From Deferribacteraceae bacterium UBA6793 (GTDB lineage Bacteria > Chrysiogenota > Deferribacteres > Deferribacterales > Geovibrionaceae): 64,000 nt of DNA. The notes beneath the pieces are model-generated. The model was not told where the DNA came from and made no database searches. It saw only the letters and a program-made list of their open reading frames with translations. The first letter of the stretch is position 1, and every line of letters begins with the position of its first letter. Positions 14,172 to 22,375 of this stretch are shown piece after piece. The stretch lies in assembly GCA_002452405.1 (NCBI GenBank), contig DKFP01000014.1, forward strand, positions 248,001 to 312,000, written 5' to 3'. Made by a program: the position numbers and the translations under genes.

Positions 14172-14996
14172 TTAAATAAGTTCAGTTTGGCTGAATGCTG
14201 ATTCGTAGACCATCATGGCTTTTTTGCGTTCTGCGCCCCATCGGTAGCCTGTAACAGCCCCCGTTTCACGCAGAACCCTGTGGCAGGGGATAAGATAGCC
14301 TATGCTGTTCTGCCCCAGTGCCGTGCCGACTGCCCGTGAGGCTTTCGGCATGTTTATCAGTCGGGCGATGTCGCCGTAGCTGGCAAAGACTCCGGCAGGC
14401 AGGCGGAGCACCGCAGTCCACACCTTTATCTGAAAGTTAGTGCCCTTCATAAATATCTTCATGCCTTCATTTTTGTTTGAGAATATCATCCCGGCGACAT
14501 GCTTTACAGAGCTGTCGTCACGGATAAATTTTGCGTTTGCCCATTCGCTTTTGAGCTGTTCAAGGGATTTTTCTTTGTCGTCAACAAATGAAAGTCCGCA
14601 GACACCCCGCTCTGTGGTGGCGATGAGACAGTCGCCGAAGGGCGTAGGCTGAAATCCATATGTTATCTCAAGCCCTGTGCCGAGTGATTTGTATTCGCCG
14701 GGTGTTACGGCATCGACGCTGACAAACAGGTCGTGCAGGCGGGAAGGACTGCTGAGTCCCACATCGAAAGCGGCTTCCAGAACGGGGCGGGATTCGTCCA
14801 GAAGTTTCTTCGCCGCCTGAATTGTCAGGCACTGCATGAACCTCTTTGGGCTTATCCCTGCCCAGTCCGTGAAAAGTCTCTGAAAGTGGTACGGGCTAAG
14901 ACCTATATGGGCTGCGATGTCGTCCAGCATCGGCTGATGCTCTGCGTTTGCCTCAATGTATCTTATCGCCCGTTCTATGCGTTCGTAATTGTTCAT
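14172..14996 (-). CDS. AraC-type regulator fused to methylated-DNA-protein cysteine methyltransferase (Ada/Ogt type)
   Basis: A 274-residue two-domain protein. Residues ~1-100 form an AraC HTH pair (LDDIAAHIGLSPYHFQRLFTDWAGISPKRFMQ). Residues ~110-274 form an Ogt-type O6-alkylguanine repair domain with the active site IPCHRV (Cys238) and GTALGQNSIGYL. The N-terminal zinc domain of full Ada, which takes methyl groups from phosphotriesters, is absent, so how DNA damage would trigger its regulatory function is unclear. It repairs alkylated guanine suicidally. Single gene; it lies between the symporter and the LeuA-like gene. Confidence 0.92.
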   Translation of the reverse strand: MNNYERIERAIRYIEANAEHQPMLDDIAAHIGLSPYHFQRLFTDWAGISPKRFMQCLTIQAAKKLLDESRPVLEAAFDVGLSSPSRLHDLFVSVDAVTPGEYKSLGTGLEITYGFQPTPFGDCLIATTERGVCGLSFVDDKEKSLEQLKSEWANAKFIRDDSSVKHVAGMIFSNKNEGMKIFMKGTNFQIKVWTAVLRLPAGVFASYGDIARLINMPKASRAVGTALGQNSIGYLIPCHRVLRETGAVTGYRWGAERKKAMMVYESAFSQTELI

Positions 14997-15022
14997 GGGA
15001 ATACATTACATCCCCTGAACGG

Positions 15023-15043
15023 ATGTTTCCACCCGATTCTTGC
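15023..15043. repeat. 21-bp perfect direct repeat, left copy
   Basis: Contains GTTTCCACCCGATTCTTGC and is identical over 21 bp to 17744-17764. The two copies are in the same orientation and bracket the LeuA-like, AraC and CCG genes. This copy ends on the LeuA-like stop codon. Confidence 0.8.
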
Positions 15044-16209
15044 TACCTAACAGCGCAGTAGAGTGCAATTATTCGGTCGGGCGAAAGCTCGCCCTCGGTT
15101 TCGGATGCTGCCTTGCATATCTTTATGAAGTCTGCCGCCTGCTGTGCGGTGAGGCTTATGCCAGCCTGTGCCAGTATCTCTGTGAGTGCGGAGCGCCCTG
15201 ACTGGCTTGTGAAACCCATCCTGTCGTTCTGCTCTCTGCCTATGGCGCTGAAATCCATCGGGCGGTATGCGCCCTTTGCCATATTCTTTGTCTTCGCTGC
15301 GCCGTCCTGATGTATCCCGCTGCGGTGCATCACCGCCTCTTCGCCGAAAAGGGGCGCTTTTATGTGTATGGGTGTTGCGGAAAGCTCTGACATGCGCTCT
15401 GCCGTCTGTGCGAACAGCTTCATGTTAAGTCCGGTGTCCACTCCGCAGTTGTTCAGCACCGCCGCAATCTCGAAAAGGTTTGCGTTGCCAGCACGTTCGC
15501 CTATACCGTTCATGCAGGTCTCAATCTGCACGGCACCTGCGAAATATGATTCCACCGATGTTGCCGTTGCCATGCCGAGGTCGTTGTGGCAGTGTACGGA
15601 TGCTGTAACGCTTTGCGGAAGAGCTTTTACAACCCTTTCCACCATGTTTGTGAACAGATACGGGCGGTATCTTTCAACAGTGTTGGGCATGTTGATTATG
15701 TCCGCTCCGGCTTTTGCACAGGCAAGGAACGTCTCTGTGACAAAATCAAGATTTTCCATGCAGTCTCCGAAATGTTCTGCGGTGAACTGCACCTCTCCTC
15801 TGTCTCTGATGAGTGAGCGGGCGTATGCGACCGATTCCACTGCAAGCTCTTTCACCCTTTCAGGCGGCATCTTCAGCACGTTTTCCATTGTGAAGGGGCT
15901 GAGAGCCAGAACAATGTGTATGCGGGGATTTGCCGCACAGGATATGCTTTCGTATGTGGTCTTTATGTCTTTTTCCACAGCCCTTGTAAGTGCGCCCACC
16001 GTTGTGTTTCCGTCCGCTGTCTGCGCTATGGTTCTGCAAGTTTCAAAGTCCATGACCGATGCCGAAGGAAACCCGACCTCTATCTTTTCAACACCTAGCG
16101 CTCTCAATAGCCCGAACACTTCCAGCTTTGCTTCAAGGTTCCACGGTTTAGCGAGTGATTGGTTGCCGTCTCTGAGTGTCGTGTCGTGAAAGACAGGTGT
16201 TATTTTCAT
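15043..16209 (-). CDS. LeuA/NifV-family alpha-acyl synthase (isopropylmalate/homocitrate synthase-like), catalytic domain only
   Basis: A 388-residue TIM-barrel enzyme of the DRE-TIM metallolyase group, condensing acetyl-CoA with a 2-oxo acid. Seen are FHDTTLRDGNQSL at the N-terminus (HXD/DRE site), EVGFPSAS, the metal-binding VHCHNDLGMATA and the GIGERAGNANLFE box. The C-terminal leucine-type regulatory domain of full 2-isopropylmalate synthase is missing, so it is probably not feedback-inhibited by leucine. Substrate (leucine, homocitrate or citramalate-type) cannot be decided. It is divergent from an AraC regulator 58 bp away, the likely controller. Confidence 0.85.
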   Translation of the reverse strand: MKITPVFHDTTLRDGNQSLAKPWNLEAKLEVFGLLRALGVEKIEVGFPSASVMDFETCRTIAQTADGNTTVGALTRAVEKDIKTTYESISCAANPRIHIVLALSPFTMENVLKMPPERVKELAVESVAYARSLIRDRGEVQFTAEHFGDCMENLDFVTETFLACAKAGADIINMPNTVERYRPYLFTNMVERVVKALPQSVTASVHCHNDLGMATATSVESYFAGAVQIETCMNGIGERAGNANLFEIAAVLNNCGVDTGLNMKLFAQTAERMSELSATPIHIKAPLFGEEAVMHRSGIHQDGAAKTKNMAKGAYRPMDFSAIGREQNDRMGFTSQSGRSALTEILAQAGISLTAQQAADFIKICKAASETEGELSPDRIIALYCAVR

Positions 16210-16267
16210 GTCATCCTCCTGTGGGAAAGATTATAAACCTTGCAGTATATGAAAATCTAACGATAAT

Positions 16268-17065
16268 ATGACTATGAATATCGGTAAACTGACAAGTTAT
16301 AAACCTGTTGATACGGGGTACATTTTAGACAGCTCAAGACCTGTGATAGCCTATATTGCGGAGGTGGATGAGCCTGTCTGTGCCGCTTCGCATCGTCACC
16401 CGAGGGCACAGCTTATTTATGCCAGTTCCGGCGTTATGCGGGTGCGCACAGCCAGCGGAATGTGGGTTGTGCCTCCTATGCAGGCTGTCTGGCTGCCGCC
16501 TTATGTCGAACATAAGGTGGATTTTCCCGGCTGTGTGCTTCTGCGCAATCTTTTTTTTGACCCGTCCTGCGCTGACAGACTGCCCGACAGGTGTTTTGTT
16601 CTGTCCGTCAGTCCGTTTCTGCGGGAGCTGATAGCGAAATTCTGCCTTACGGAAGATGTTGATAAGCTGGCTAACCTGTCGGCGGTGGTGATGGATGAGA
16701 TAGCGGATGCAAAGGAGGAGCCTTTCTCTCTGCCTGCCGCATCAAGTCCCGCTCTGGTGCGTATTATGCAGTATCTCGATGAGAATCCTTCGTGCCGATG
16801 GACACTTGATGAATGGGCGGCGGAGGCGAACACCAGTACCCGCAATTTTGCCAGATGTTTTTTTAAAGAGACAGGAATGACCTTCGGAGGCTGGCGGAAA
16901 AGGCTTAAAATAATCAAGGCGGTGCAGATGCTCGGCGGCGGTAAATCAGTTACCGAGGCGGCTTATGACCTTGGTTATCAGAGCATCAGCGCTTTTATAG
17001 AATCTTTTCGCAAGGAGACGGGAAGTCCCCCTGCGAAATATCTGAAATCTAGTGTCTCTCAATGA
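16268..17065 (+). CDS. AraC-family regulator with cupin sensor domain
   Basis: A 265-residue regulator. The cupin (residues ~30-110) carries SHRHPRAQLIYASSGVMRV and VVPPMQAVWLPPYVEHKVDFPG, a typical arabinose-type sensor. The C-terminal 100 residues form two HTHs (WTLDEWAAEANTSTRNFARCFFKETGMTFGGWRKRL and SVTEAAYDLGYQSISAFIESFRKETG). The closely spaced divergent LeuA-like gene (58 bp) is the likely target. The 3' end overlaps the CCG gene tail to tail by 17 bp. Confidence 0.9.
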   Translation: MTMNIGKLTSYKPVDTGYILDSSRPVIAYIAEVDEPVCAASHRHPRAQLIYASSGVMRVRTASGMWVVPPMQAVWLPPYVEHKVDFPGCVLLRNLFFDPSCADRLPDRCFVLSVSPFLRELIAKFCLTEDVDKLANLSAVVMDEIADAKEEPFSLPAASSPALVRIMQYLDENPSCRWTLDEWAAEANTSTRNFARCFFKETGMTFGGWRKRLKIIKAVQMLGGGKSVTEAAYDLGYQSISAFIESFRKETGSPPAKYLKSSVSQ

Positions 17066-17708
17066 AATCGTCAATCTGTGTGTGCCATGCGTCCGGATCG
17101 CACTCTCCGGCGGGCGTGTCTGTGCCGAACAGCAGGTCGGGCAGATAGCGTGGAGTTTTTCCGCCGTTTTTCATCGCCTTAACACATGAAACGCAGTATA
17201 CGGCAACATCTTCTGCGGGCATCTCGTTTCCCCGCTCAATCATCTTTTCCAGAACCTGCTCTTTCGGCAGAACACCGTAGAAACTGTCGCCGCAGCATTT
17301 GCCCTCTGTTCCGGTGCGTGCGGGTTCTACAACGTTTATGTTCATCTTTTTCAATATGGAGCGTACCGAATCGTGCATCTGCGGATAGAGCCTTGTGGGG
17401 CAGGCGTCCAGCACGGTCATTGTCATTCCGCCGTAGTCCGGAAAACGAAAGTCCGGGTCACGGTCTACAAGCTCCCACAGGGAAATAGCGCAGACATTGG
17501 CATAAAGCGTGTCGTAGCGGCGGATGCAGCCGGAGCAGACGCAGACTATCTTTGTCTCCTCGTTTACATTCGGGTCATGGTGACAGCAGGTTGAGTGTAC
17601 TTCGTCTATGTTATATCTATGTCTCAGATAGTCTGAGACAGCGGACGCAAGTTCTGTGTTATGGATAAAAAGCGCACAGCCCGGCGCAAATACTGTTTTC
17701 ATATTCAT
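17049..17708 (-). CDS. Cysteine-rich (CCG) domain Fe-S protein, HdrB/GlpC-like
   Basis: A 219-residue soluble protein with paired cysteine motifs: APGCALF and STCCHHDP near the N-terminus, CVCSGCIRR, LDACPTRL, GKCCGDSFYG and YCVSCVKAM. This is the CCG layout of heterodisulfide reductase subunit B and lactate/glycolate oxidase Fe-S proteins, which bind noncubane [4Fe-4S] clusters and pass electrons to thiol/disulfide pairs or quinone. It stands alone here without HdrA/HdrC partners. It converges on araC and sits inside the 21-bp repeat pair. Electron partner unknown. Confidence 0.78.
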   Translation of the reverse strand: MNMKTVFAPGCALFIHNTELASAVSDYLRHRYNIDEVHSTCCHHDPNVNEETKIVCVCSGCIRRYDTLYANVCAISLWELVDRDPDFRFPDYGGMTMTVLDACPTRLYPQMHDSVRSILKKMNINVVEPARTGTEGKCCGDSFYGVLPKEQVLEKMIERGNEMPAEDVAVYCVSCVKAMKNGGKTPRYLPDLLFGTDTPAGECDPDAWHTQIDDFIERH

Positions 17709-17743
17709 CTCCTGATAATGAGCAGATTACAGCGAAACCGGAT

Positions 17744-17764
17744 ATGTTTCCACCCGATTCTTGC
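17744..17764. repeat. 21-bp perfect direct repeat, right copy
   Basis: Identical to 15023-15043 and in the same orientation. It lies in the divergent region between the CCG gene and the racemase gene. Confidence 0.8.
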
Positions 17765-17806
17765 GGAAAACATATGCTTTTCCTGATATAATAAACGGGG
17801 GTGCAT

Positions 17807-18496
17807 ATGAAAGTTATAGGACTTATCGGCGGAATGAGCTGGGAATCGTCAGCGGAATATTACAGGCTGATAAACCAGCGGGTGAAAGAGAAGCTGGGCG
17901 GGTTCGCTTCTGCGAAATGCCTTATGTATTCAGTGGATTTTGCGGAGATAGAGGCTTTGCAGGTGAAAAACCAATGGGACGAAGCGGGTGAACTGCTGGC
18001 AGATGCGGCGAAAAGGCTTGAGGCGGGCGGTGCGGATTTTATCCTGCTCTGCACAAACACAATGCACAAGGTGGCTGATGCGATACAGAAAAGCGTGAGC
18101 ATACCCTTCGTGCACATAGCAGACGCAACCTGCGAAGCCATAAAGGCGCAGGGGCAAAAGAAGGTCGCCCTGCTCGGCACACGCTATACAATGGAGCAGG
18201 ATTTTTATAAGCAGAGACTAATCGACAACGGTCTTGAGGTGATTGTGCCTGAAAAGGCGGACAGGAACACCGTCCACAACATAATCTACGAGGAGCTTGT
18301 TCAGGGTGTTGTTAAGTATGAATCAAGACTGCGGTATCAGACAATAATAAACTGTATGAAAAAACGGGGAGCGGAAGGGGTTATCCTCGGCTGCACGGAG
18401 ATAGGGCTTCTCATAAAGCCGGACGACAGTTCCGTGCCTGTTTTCGACACCACCGTGATACATGCGCATACTGCCGCCGTCATGGCGTTGGGTTAG
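17807..18496 (+). CDS. Aspartate/glutamate racemase family protein
   Basis: A 229-residue enzyme with the two catalytic cysteines of the family (LLCTNTMHK and LGCTEIGLLI). The N-terminus MKVIGLIGGMSWESSAEYYR is typical of aspartate racemase / EcL-DER-type proteins. PLP-independent racemisation of aspartate or glutamate is likely. The ATG at 17807 is preferred over the GTG at 17801 because GGGGG lies 6 nt upstream. A TATAAT at 17787-17792 is the probable -10. Single gene. Confidence 0.88.
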   Translation: MKVIGLIGGMSWESSAEYYRLINQRVKEKLGGFASAKCLMYSVDFAEIEALQVKNQWDEAGELLADAAKRLEAGGADFILLCTNTMHKVADAIQKSVSIPFVHIADATCEAIKAQGQKKVALLGTRYTMEQDFYKQRLIDNGLEVIVPEKADRNTVHNIIYEELVQGVVKYESRLRYQTIINCMKKRGAEGVILGCTEIGLLIKPDDSSVPVFDTTVIHAHTAAVMALG

Positions 18497-18696
18497 GTTA
18501 ATGTTTTGAATGTAGTCTTTATATTGATACTTTAAAGATGGTCTATTATTACAATAGTTTGTCTCTTGATGTTGTAATGTTTAGTATGCTTTGGTTATTA
18601 AATATTGTTTTTATAGTACATATCTTTTCAAAAGTTGTTATTATATTGTTATTGGTCTTTATGAGAAGCGTTTTATGGTCGATTTAAAAATAGTTG

Positions 18697-18724
18697 TAGA
18701 CAAATGAAACGATTTTGGTAGAAT
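18697..18724 (+). promoter_or_regulatory. Putative promoter of the AT-rich two-gene island
   Basis: TAGACA (18697-18702) and TAGAAT (18719-18724) spaced by 16 bp, 25 bp upstream of a start codon with AGGAG. The 253-bp gap 18497-18749 is AT-rich with nothing else seen. Confidence 0.4.
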
Positions 18725-18749
18725 ATCAACTCTTTTTTAGGAGCTTTAG

Positions 18750-18953
18750 ATGCCGCAAGATCAGTTTAGGATTCGAACAGACGAAGAAACACTGGAGTCA
18801 CTTAAAAATCCTTACGTTTCTGTATATGATTTGGTTCCTCAGGATAGCCGTAATCATTGGGGTAATGACTGCATCGGTCAGAATTATCCAGAAAAAGCTC
18901 ATAGTTTGAAAACAGAAACTGAAGAGTTCCTTAAGGGGTTTGATGGGATCTAG
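18750..18953 (+). CDS. Hypothetical 67-residue protein of an AT-rich gene pair
   Basis: A small acidic protein (FRIRTDEETLESLKNPY, VPQDSRNHWGNDCIGQ, TETEEFLKGF) with no membrane segment and no family recognised. AGGAG sits 6 nt before the ATG. It overlaps the next gene by 11 bp, so the two are almost certainly an operon; a small gene overlapping a larger partner is a common layout of toxin-antitoxin or immunity modules, but nothing in the sequence proves that here. Base composition is clearly lower in GC than the surroundings, which suggests horizontal transfer. Confidence 0.6.
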   Translation: MPQDQFRIRTDEETLESLKNPYVSVYDLVPQDSRNHWGNDCIGQNYPEKAHSLKTETEEFLKGFDGI

Positions 18954-19746
18954 TATTCCTGACTTTTTGTCAGTGTTATTAAATGTCGGACAAGATAAAA
19001 AGAGAGTTTCAACCTTTTGTGCTTATGATGGCATACTCTCATTTGCTGGTAGTGAAAAATTAGCTACCTCTTATATCCTTTTTTCTGCTGTTTCTATGTG
19101 GTATCGTGAGATTCTTGAGAAAAAATCTTTGAGTTCATCTTATTTAGCTAAACTTCTGGATAAGTCTTTAATCATCCAATACAATGAATATTGCGATCAT
19201 GAAGCAAATCGTAGACTTATTGAAGCAATTCCTAAACTAAAAGGTGTTTCAAATTCTAGCGACATTATTTCCGCGCTAAGTATGGACTTTAAAATCATAG
19301 ACTTAAGTGTAATTGAGAAAGAAGATTGGAACTTGTACTTTGCTTCATACTTCCAAGCGTACACACTAGTTGTTGATGTTCTTAAAAAATACCAGATAAA
19401 TGTTCACGCTGGTGGGCAGCTCGAAGATTTTATCGCAAAATGTCTGAGAAAACAGTATAACGAATTATTAAATGCATTTTCTCACTTGTTCCTAGTTAGT
19501 AATAAGATACGGGATTTTCAACATATAGTTGATATGTCCAAGTCGCATTTACAGCGAGGTATTTTAGACGCTTTAAAATTATGCCTAACGATTATTAATG
19601 AGAAAGATATTCGCAATAAGTGTTTACTTGGTATAAATGCGAGATGCAAAGAACTCCTTAACATTTCAAATGGTGATAAACTAACCATTATTACCGATTA
19701 TACTAGAGAAATTAATCTGTTTGTAAGTTCTGTTAATACAGAATAA
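18943..19746 (+). CDS. Hypothetical 267-residue helical protein, foreign-looking
   Basis: An acidic, mostly helical soluble protein. I recognise no domain. Local features are SILFSAVSMWYREILEKK-like helical segments (read YILFSAVSMWYREILEKKS), a Leu/Ile-rich C-terminal half (HLFLVSNKIRDFQHIV) and no signal peptide. The ATG at 18943 follows AAGGGG; a TTG at 18940 is an alternative. It is AT-rich like its partner and ends in a strong bidirectional terminator. Accessory function (defence, toxin partner or other) is possible but unsupported. Confidence 0.6.
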   Translation: MGSSIPDFLSVLLNVGQDKKRVSTFCAYDGILSFAGSEKLATSYILFSAVSMWYREILEKKSLSSSYLAKLLDKSLIIQYNEYCDHEANRRLIEAIPKLKGVSNSSDIISALSMDFKIIDLSVIEKEDWNLYFASYFQAYTLVVDVLKKYQINVHAGGQLEDFIAKCLRKQYNELLNAFSHLFLVSNKIRDFQHIVDMSKSHLQRGILDALKLCLTIINEKDIRNKCLLGINARCKELLNISNGDKLTIITDYTREINLFVSSVNTE

Positions 19747-19748
19747 AA

Positions 19749-19774
19749 AAAGCCCGCCTTAAAAGGCGGGCTTT
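19749..19774. terminator. Bidirectional terminator between the AT-rich island and cydB
   Basis: AAAGCCCGCC (19749-19758) pairs with GGCGGGCTTT (19765-19774) around TTAAAA. A-rich on the left and T-rich on the right, it can serve both convergent genes. Confidence 0.9.
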
Positions 19775-19780
19775 ATGTTT

Positions 19781-20821
19781 TTAATAGGTCTCAACGTCAG
19801 GATCCGCAACGTCCTCAGGACGAACCGGATGTCTGAAAATATAATATGTCCATATCTGATATGCTATCACTATAGGCACGAAGATAAGCACGACCACCGT
19901 CATGATGGTCAGGGTATACTGGCTGGAAGATGAGTTGAACGCAGTAAGCGAAAACTCAGGCGCAATGTTCGAAGGTATCAGGTTCGGGAAAAGCCCGATG
20001 ATGCCTGTGAACACAGTGAGCACGATACCCAGACAGGAAAGGATGAAAGCCTTTGCGCCCTTCATAAATCCCGCCGCTATAAAAGCCGCCGCACACAAAA
20101 CCACAACAGTAAACAATGCAGGCAGTTCCATATAGTTTACAAACAGATAGGTGTCAAACCATGTGTAGATGAGGAAAAGCACTATCACTGCCAGCATAGG
20201 GATGAACAGCTTTTTGTATGTGGCTTCCGCCTTTTTCTGTAAAGCATCCGTTGTTTTGCAGGAGACCCACAAAGCGCCGTGGAAGGCGAATATCAGCACG
20301 AACATTATGCCTGTCAGAAGGGCGTACGGGTTAAGCAGCAGGAAGAAGTTTCCCTCGTACACAAACTCGCCGTTAACCATGTTGATAGGTATGCCCCGGA
20401 AGATGTTTCCGAACGCCACGCCGAAAAGGAGCGCCGCAAGGAAGCTGGATGTGACTATCACTCTGTCCCACGCTTTCCGCCAGCCGTCCGAGTCCTTCTT
20501 GCCTCTGAATTCAAAGGCAACGCCCCTGAATATCAGGCAGAAAAGGATTGCCAGAAGCGGCAGATAGAGCCAGCTGAACATATATGCATAGGTTGTCGGG
20601 AATGCCGCAAATGTTGCGCCGCCCGCTGTGATAAGCCAGACCTCGTTTCCGTCCCACACGGGACCCAGAGTGTTTATGATAACCCTTCTGTCGGTGTCGG
20701 ACTGTGCCAGAACAGGCATAAGCATCCCCGCTCCGAAGTCGAAACCGTCCAGCATGAAATAGACCGCCCACAAAAGCCCCCAGAGGGCAAACCAGATGAT
20801 CTGTAAGGTAGAAAGTTCCAT
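19781..20821 (-). CDS. cydB: Cytochrome bd ubiquinol oxidase subunit II (CydB)
   Basis: A 346-residue membrane subunit with about nine TM helices. The N-terminus LQIIWFALWGLLWAVYFMLDGFDFGAGMLMP is the CydB signature, followed by the GPVWDGNEVWLITAGGA segment. It pairs with CydA to form the oxidase that reduces O2 to water with quinol. It is 12 nt downstream of cydA. No cydX-type small subunit is seen before the terminator. Confidence 0.95.
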   Translation of the reverse strand: MELSTLQIIWFALWGLLWAVYFMLDGFDFGAGMLMPVLAQSDTDRRVIINTLGPVWDGNEVWLITAGGATFAAFPTTYAYMFSWLYLPLLAILFCLIFRGVAFEFRGKKDSDGWRKAWDRVIVTSSFLAALLFGVAFGNIFRGIPINMVNGEFVYEGNFFLLLNPYALLTGIMFVLIFAFHGALWVSCKTTDALQKKAEATYKKLFIPMLAVIVLFLIYTWFDTYLFVNYMELPALFTVVVLCAAAFIAAGFMKGAKAFILSCLGIVLTVFTGIIGLFPNLIPSNIAPEFSLTAFNSSSSQYTLTIMTVVVLIFVPIVIAYQIWTYYIFRHPVRPEDVADPDVETY

Positions 20822-20833
20822 CTTTGCGCCTCC

Positions 20834-22147
20834 TTATGCCTTTTCAGGTCCTTTTTTTGAATATTTGATGAGCAGCATAAAGTCTATGATGCCCAGAAGC
20901 CCGTAAAATGTCACAAAACCCACCAGAGAGAGCACAACGTGCGCTGAAGACAGGTTTTTGGAAACCGCATCGGCTGTTTTCATCAGTCCGTAGACAATCC
21001 ATGGCTGTCTGCCGACCTCTGCCACTATCCAGCCGAGTTCTCCGGCTATGTAGGGCAGGGGAATTGAGAACAGCAGGACTTTCAGAAACCATGACTTATC
21101 CTGAATGTTGCCCTTGCGGATGAAGAACAGTGCCAGAGCCGTTGCCAGAATGAAGTAGGTGCCAAGCCCAACCATAGCCCTGAAACTGAAAAATGTCAGC
21201 CCCACGGGCGGGCGCATATCGGGTGCGAATTCTTTAAGTCCCTTGACCTCCGCATTCCAGTCATGGAAAGCAAGGAAGCTCGCCAGTTTCGGTATGGGGA
21301 GAATCTCTATGGTGTTCCGCTCGTTTTTGCTGTCGGGCAGCGCAAGCATATATTCCGGTGCGCCGGACTGTGTTTCCCAGAGCGATTCCATTGCGGCGAA
21401 TTTCGAAGGCTGAGTCTTTGCGACCTGAACACCGCTTGTGTCGCCTATGAGCGCCAGAAACAGCGATGCCGCCAGACCGAACACAGCTCCGAATTTAAGG
21501 GATTTTTTGAAAAATTCCGTCTCGTTCTTTTTAAGAAGGTGATAGGCGGAAACGCCCATTACGAAGAATGATGCCACAACCCAGCCGGAAGATACGGCAT
21601 GGAAGAATTTTGCCCATGCGTGTGAGCTGAAAATGAGTGCTCCGAAATCAACCATCTCTGCCCTGCCGTCTTTCAGAACATAGCCCACGGGATGCTGCAT
21701 CCATGCGTTTGCTATGAGAATCCAGAGTGCGGAGAGGTTTGAGCCGAGAGCAACCATCCATACGGCGAAGAGGTGCGTTTTTTTGCTGATTTTTTTCCAG
21801 CCGAATATCCATATACCGAGGAACGTTGATTCGAGGAAAAACGCCACTGTCGCCTCGATTGCGAGGGGTGCGCCGAAGATATCCCCGACATATTTTGAAT
21901 ATTCCGCCCAGTTCATTCCGAACTGAAATTCGAGAGTAATGCCCGTAACGACACCGACGGCAAAGTTTATCAGAAATAGTTTTCCCCAGAATTTGGTCAT
22001 GTTCAGATAAACCCTGTCTCCTGTGCGGACATACATGGTCTCCATAAAGGCGACCAGAATTATCAGACCCAGCGTAAGCGGTACAAAAAGCCAGTGGAAT
22101 CCGGCTGTAAGCGCGAACTGGAGTCTGGACAATGCTATTGCGTCCAT
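20834..22147 (-). CDS. cydA: Cytochrome bd ubiquinol oxidase subunit I (CydA), short Q-loop
   Basis: A 437-residue catalytic subunit carrying haems b558, b595 and d. His18 in FHWLFVPLTLG is the axial haem ligand position. GRQPWIVYGLM is the conserved C-terminal segment. The length and the brief segment NERNTIEILPIPKLASFLAFHD indicate the short Q-loop form. The high-affinity oxidase supports micro-oxic respiration and O2 removal in anaerobes. First gene of cydAB with a clear promoter upstream. Confidence 0.95.
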   Translation of the reverse strand: MDAIALSRLQFALTAGFHWLFVPLTLGLIILVAFMETMYVRTGDRVYLNMTKFWGKLFLINFAVGVVTGITLEFQFGMNWAEYSKYVGDIFGAPLAIEATVAFFLESTFLGIWIFGWKKISKKTHLFAVWMVALGSNLSALWILIANAWMQHPVGYVLKDGRAEMVDFGALIFSSHAWAKFFHAVSSGWVVASFFVMGVSAYHLLKKNETEFFKKSLKFGAVFGLAASLFLALIGDTSGVQVAKTQPSKFAAMESLWETQSGAPEYMLALPDSKNERNTIEILPIPKLASFLAFHDWNAEVKGLKEFAPDMRPPVGLTFFSFRAMVGLGTYFILATALALFFIRKGNIQDKSWFLKVLLFSIPLPYIAGELGWIVAEVGRQPWIVYGLMKTADAVSKNLSSAHVVLSLVGFVTFYGLLGIIDFMLLIKYSKKGPEKA

Positions 22148-22188
22148 CAGACTGCCTCCTGTTGTCAGATTAATTTGGGCTTATGCCA

Positions 22189-22217
22189 ATATTACACCCG
22201 ATTAAATTCGTTAACAA
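22189..22217 (-). promoter_or_regulatory. Promoter of cydAB
   Basis: On the minus strand, TTGTTA (22212-22217) and TAATAT (22189-22194) are spaced by exactly 17 bp, about 42 bp before the cydA start. No clear FNR/ArcA-type palindrome was noticed. Confidence 0.6.
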
Positions 22218-22290
22218 GAGCTTAATTGTGAGTTTTTTTGTCTTTTTAGAAGTAATGACGTGGTTTACAGATAAGAACAAAAATCAAAGA

Positions 22291-22372
22291 GAGATCGGGT
22301 CGTCGCTTACGCTTCTCGCGAAGACTAAAAAGACATATGTCTCTGCGAACCCCGTATGGGGTGAAGCAGTCT
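22291..22372. repeat. Dispersed palindromic repeat, copy D
   Basis: Inverted relative to copies A, B, C and E: CTCGCGAAGAC...GTCTCTGCGAA with outer arms GAGATCGGGTCGTCGC and GAAGCAGTCT. It ends at the 3' end of the NlpC/P60 gene. Confidence 0.78.
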
Positions 22373-22375
22373 GTG

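Noticed and set aside
18715..18909. 64-codon reading frame ahead of the AT-rich island
   Set aside because: It overlaps the better supported 67-residue gene in another frame and lacks an RBS.
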